Source: Drosophila pseudoobscura (taxonomy: Eukaryota; Arthropoda; Insecta; Diptera; Drosophilidae). Taken from it: 64,000 bases of DNA. The notes beneath the pieces were generated by a model. That model had not been told where the DNA came from and did not search any database. It worked only from the letters and a program-made list of their open reading frames with translations. The DNA is taken from NCBI RefSeq assembly GCF_009870125.1, contig NC_046680.1, positions 13,349,501-13,413,500 of the forward strand, in the 5' to 3' direction. The position numbers were made by a program, and so were the translations under genes. Below, in pieces: positions 62,201-64,000 of this stretch (the first letter of the stretch is position 1; every line of letters begins with the position of its first letter).

Positions 62201-62796
62201 GTGGCGCCGCCATCTGAAAACGCCAATCACAACATCTTTGCCACATGTATAAAAACTAAACATTTGCAACATTCTTCCGCAACACATACGCGATCACCAA
62301 ATTTGCAACATATATGAAAATAATTAAATGATTTATTATATTCTATCTCCACAGATACCCAAGGATAGATGTTGGGTTTAATGGCAGTGCATCCTTTTCG
62401 CCACACAACTGCTTGAAGAGCATATACAGTATCCCGAAGAGCAGGAGCCACATCAGCCCCGAATCAACCACACCCAATTCACAAACAATGGACAATTTGC
62501 TTGACGGGACAAGGGAGACGGAGAGCCAGCAGGAGCGGGTGCGGGAGCAGGTCCACCAGCATCACAGACGGCATCACCACAAGCACCGGGACAGTCCTGC
62601 ATCCGAATCGGAGTTCGCGGTGGCCCAGTCCGAGGGCGAGGCGGAGGCTGAGGAACTCTTGGCAGCGGCGAGCAATACCGAGCCGATGGAACCATCTAAC
62701 CATCGGGTGCTCAACCATCACCGCGCCACGCACCATCATAATGGACGCCATCACCATAAGCACCACCACCACTTGATGGCCCACAAGCAGGATTAG
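56275..62796 (+). CDS. Secreted TGF-beta prodomain-like protein lacking the mature ligand, with a His-rich tail
   Basis: Exons 56275-56591, 60374-60741, 60819-61049, 61945-62017 and 62355-62796 encode 476 residues. The frame runs further upstream only from a TTG, so the ATG at 56275 is used. A signal peptide follows at about 15-38 (LLLQLLILMVMLMSM, then DCQA). Landmarks of a TGF-beta propeptide are in order: TILNMFDLTEEQI (latency-helix region), LTLQF, ALLRLYKT, IRVTVSIVH, LTGWVEIDVKCALAYW, GMLMIEVHDDEENPL and TFVPYLESR. In ligands a furin site and a seven-cysteine knot come next; here the chain continues with one cysteine and a Glu/Ser- and His-rich tail (HHHKHHHHLM) and stops. Possible N-glycosylation sites: NHS, NRT, NRS, NLT and NTT. 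A binding or antagonist role is inference. I cannot name the D. melanogaster gene. Confidence 0.8.
58291..58327. repeat. (ACTCAG)n hexanucleotide repeat
   Basis: Six perfect ACTCAG units inside intron 1 of the TGF-beta-like gene. Confidence 0.92.
59216..59256. repeat. (GT)n microsatellite
   Basis: About 20 GT units with a few interruptions in the same intron. Confidence 0.9.
61050..61944 (+). other. 895 bp intron 3 of the TGF-beta-like gene
   Basis: Begins with TCTC-rich DNA (61095-61185). No further coding block was recognised. A cystine-knot exon with the CxxGxC pattern was looked for and not seen. Confidence 0.55.
62018..62354 (+). other. 337 bp intron 4 of the TGF-beta-like gene
   Basis: AT-rich, standard GTAAGC donor and CACAG acceptor; nothing else is seen inside. 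Confidence 0.6.
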
Positions 62797-64000
62797 ATCG
62801 GCTGGTAGACCCATATCATAGCACGCACATATTCTGTCTCTCCCCTCCCCCTCCCATACGTACCCATACCCATAAATATGATGGTCTTATTGTTTAATTT
62901 AATTTTTTTTTGTTTTCTGTTTGTATCTTTAGGGCCAGTTGACTTAACTAGTTTTTAGTTCGTCGGTTTCCTAACCCAAGCCACCATGCACGTGCCCGTG
63001 CACGGCGTTGTTTTAATTATAATTTTTTAAAATTCGTTTTAAGTTAAACAAATTTTTGGTCGAAATTTGTATTATTAATGGATTAAATCTCTCTTATATT
63101 AGGAGTCTGTGATTTAGATGTGGTTGAATTTATGAATTTTTTGATACAATTGAATTATATACAAAAACAAATTGTTGGAAACACAAGAAAACATTTTATA
63201 CGAATATACTTATTAAATACAATTAGACTTGCCCTTGCCTTAGGCCAGAACGTAGACTAAATTAATCGATGCCTTATCAGAGCACTACAACACTAAACTT
63301 CTGCACAATCCGCTCAAAAGCGAAAACCACACCACACCCCAGAAGCCCTGCTCTAAATCTCAATTAAATCTCTATTTGTAACCCACAAAAGGTTTTCTGT
63401 TCATTTTGCTTTTAAGATTTCATAAGAAACTGTTACTTGAATTTGAGCACATTCTCATTAAGTCAAACAGCTATTCAATGCGTAATCCTCCATACCATAC
63501 AATACCATACCATACATATTGATCATCAGTAACTAAGTACATTTGTAAATCTATAAAAAAAAAACCTCTAATACAATATAAAAATATACATATATTTAAA
63601 AGTCAAATATTTTGAATTACTTATCAGGTTTCAGAAGAGATATGATGCGGGTAGACAAGAAACTGTAACGTAGCGAACCATTATCCTCATCTATACCTCG
63701 CTGAGCTACTGGATCAGATAAAGGGGCTCGTGTTGGACGATAAGATATGTTTCCTTTCGTGCGAATTCCGATTAGATAGAGCTACTTCAACTTTGCACTT
63801 AGCGATGTTAAGCATTCTGCCTATTTATGGCACCCAGCGGTTAGCCCATCAATTGTAACATCTCCTCAATCGCTACTACCTTGGCAAACCAACTATACAT
63901 CGACGTATCGCAATCTGAATCAGATGCCCAAAACGTCATCGTTATCGCAAGCAATCTGTGTGGAGTTATATGACCGTACAGCCAACGGTCGTTTGAATTC
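62797..64000 (+). other. 3' UTR and downstream DNA of the TGF-beta-like gene
   Basis: AT-rich with runs of T near 62905 and A near 63555. Only variant polyadenylation hexamers (ATTAAA, for example near 63210 and 63363) are seen. There is no further coding sequence and in particular no ligand domain downstream within the window. Confidence 0.5.

Overview
This window is eukaryotic and almost certainly from a Drosophila species. Every confident protein is split by short introns (roughly 50-80 bp) with GT..AG borders. The proteins are close to known fly proteins (Pfk, prophenoloxidase PPO2, the ACE-like Ance-4). The non-coding DNA is full of CA/GT, CAG and GACGG simple repeats, and there are INE-1/DINE-1-like repeat copies. 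It is not D. melanogaster as I remember that genome: Pfk and the PPO2/Ance-4 neighbourhood lie in different chromosome bands there. An obscura-type species is my guess, but the species cannot be fixed from sequence alone.

Layout: (1) 1-1127, + strand, the 3' half of Pfk. (2) 2212-3692, - strand, a 392-residue clip-like trypsin-type protease. (3) 4938-5783, + strand, a 217-residue four-helix membrane protein. (4) 6261-10186, - strand, an 866-residue mosaic protease with a long low-complexity N-terminus, a clip-like domain and a trypsin domain. (5) About 10.2-26.4 kb, a 16 kb stretch with no credible gene but many simple repeats and one truncated INE-1-like copy. (6) 26453-28616, - strand, Ance-4, a catalytically dead ACE homologue. 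(7) 28959-31221, - strand, PPO2, with a well-spaced TATA/Inr promoter and a Runx+GATA site cluster upstream. (8) 33305-45193, - strand, a ten-exon amino acid transporter whose 5.2 kb third-last... N-terminal-side intron holds a 1.08 kb INE-1-like element. (9) 46552-47770, - strand, an LRR protein resembling TCTE1/DRC5. (10) 47771-56274, non-coding. (11) 56275-62796, + strand, a five-exon secreted protein that reads as a TGF-beta superfamily prodomain with no mature ligand, ending in a His-rich tail.

There is a loose theme of secreted and haemolymph or cuticle proteins: two clip-like proteases, PPO2 (the melanization enzyme of crystal cells) and Ance-4. No shared pathway can be proved from position alone. 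The most unusual item is the prodomain-only TGF-beta-like gene at the right end: the fold landmarks of the prodomain are readable, but the cystine-knot domain is absent and is replaced by a histidine-rich extension.

Exon borders were deduced by eye from splice consensus and reading phase. In every multi-exon model the summed exon lengths give an integral number of codons.
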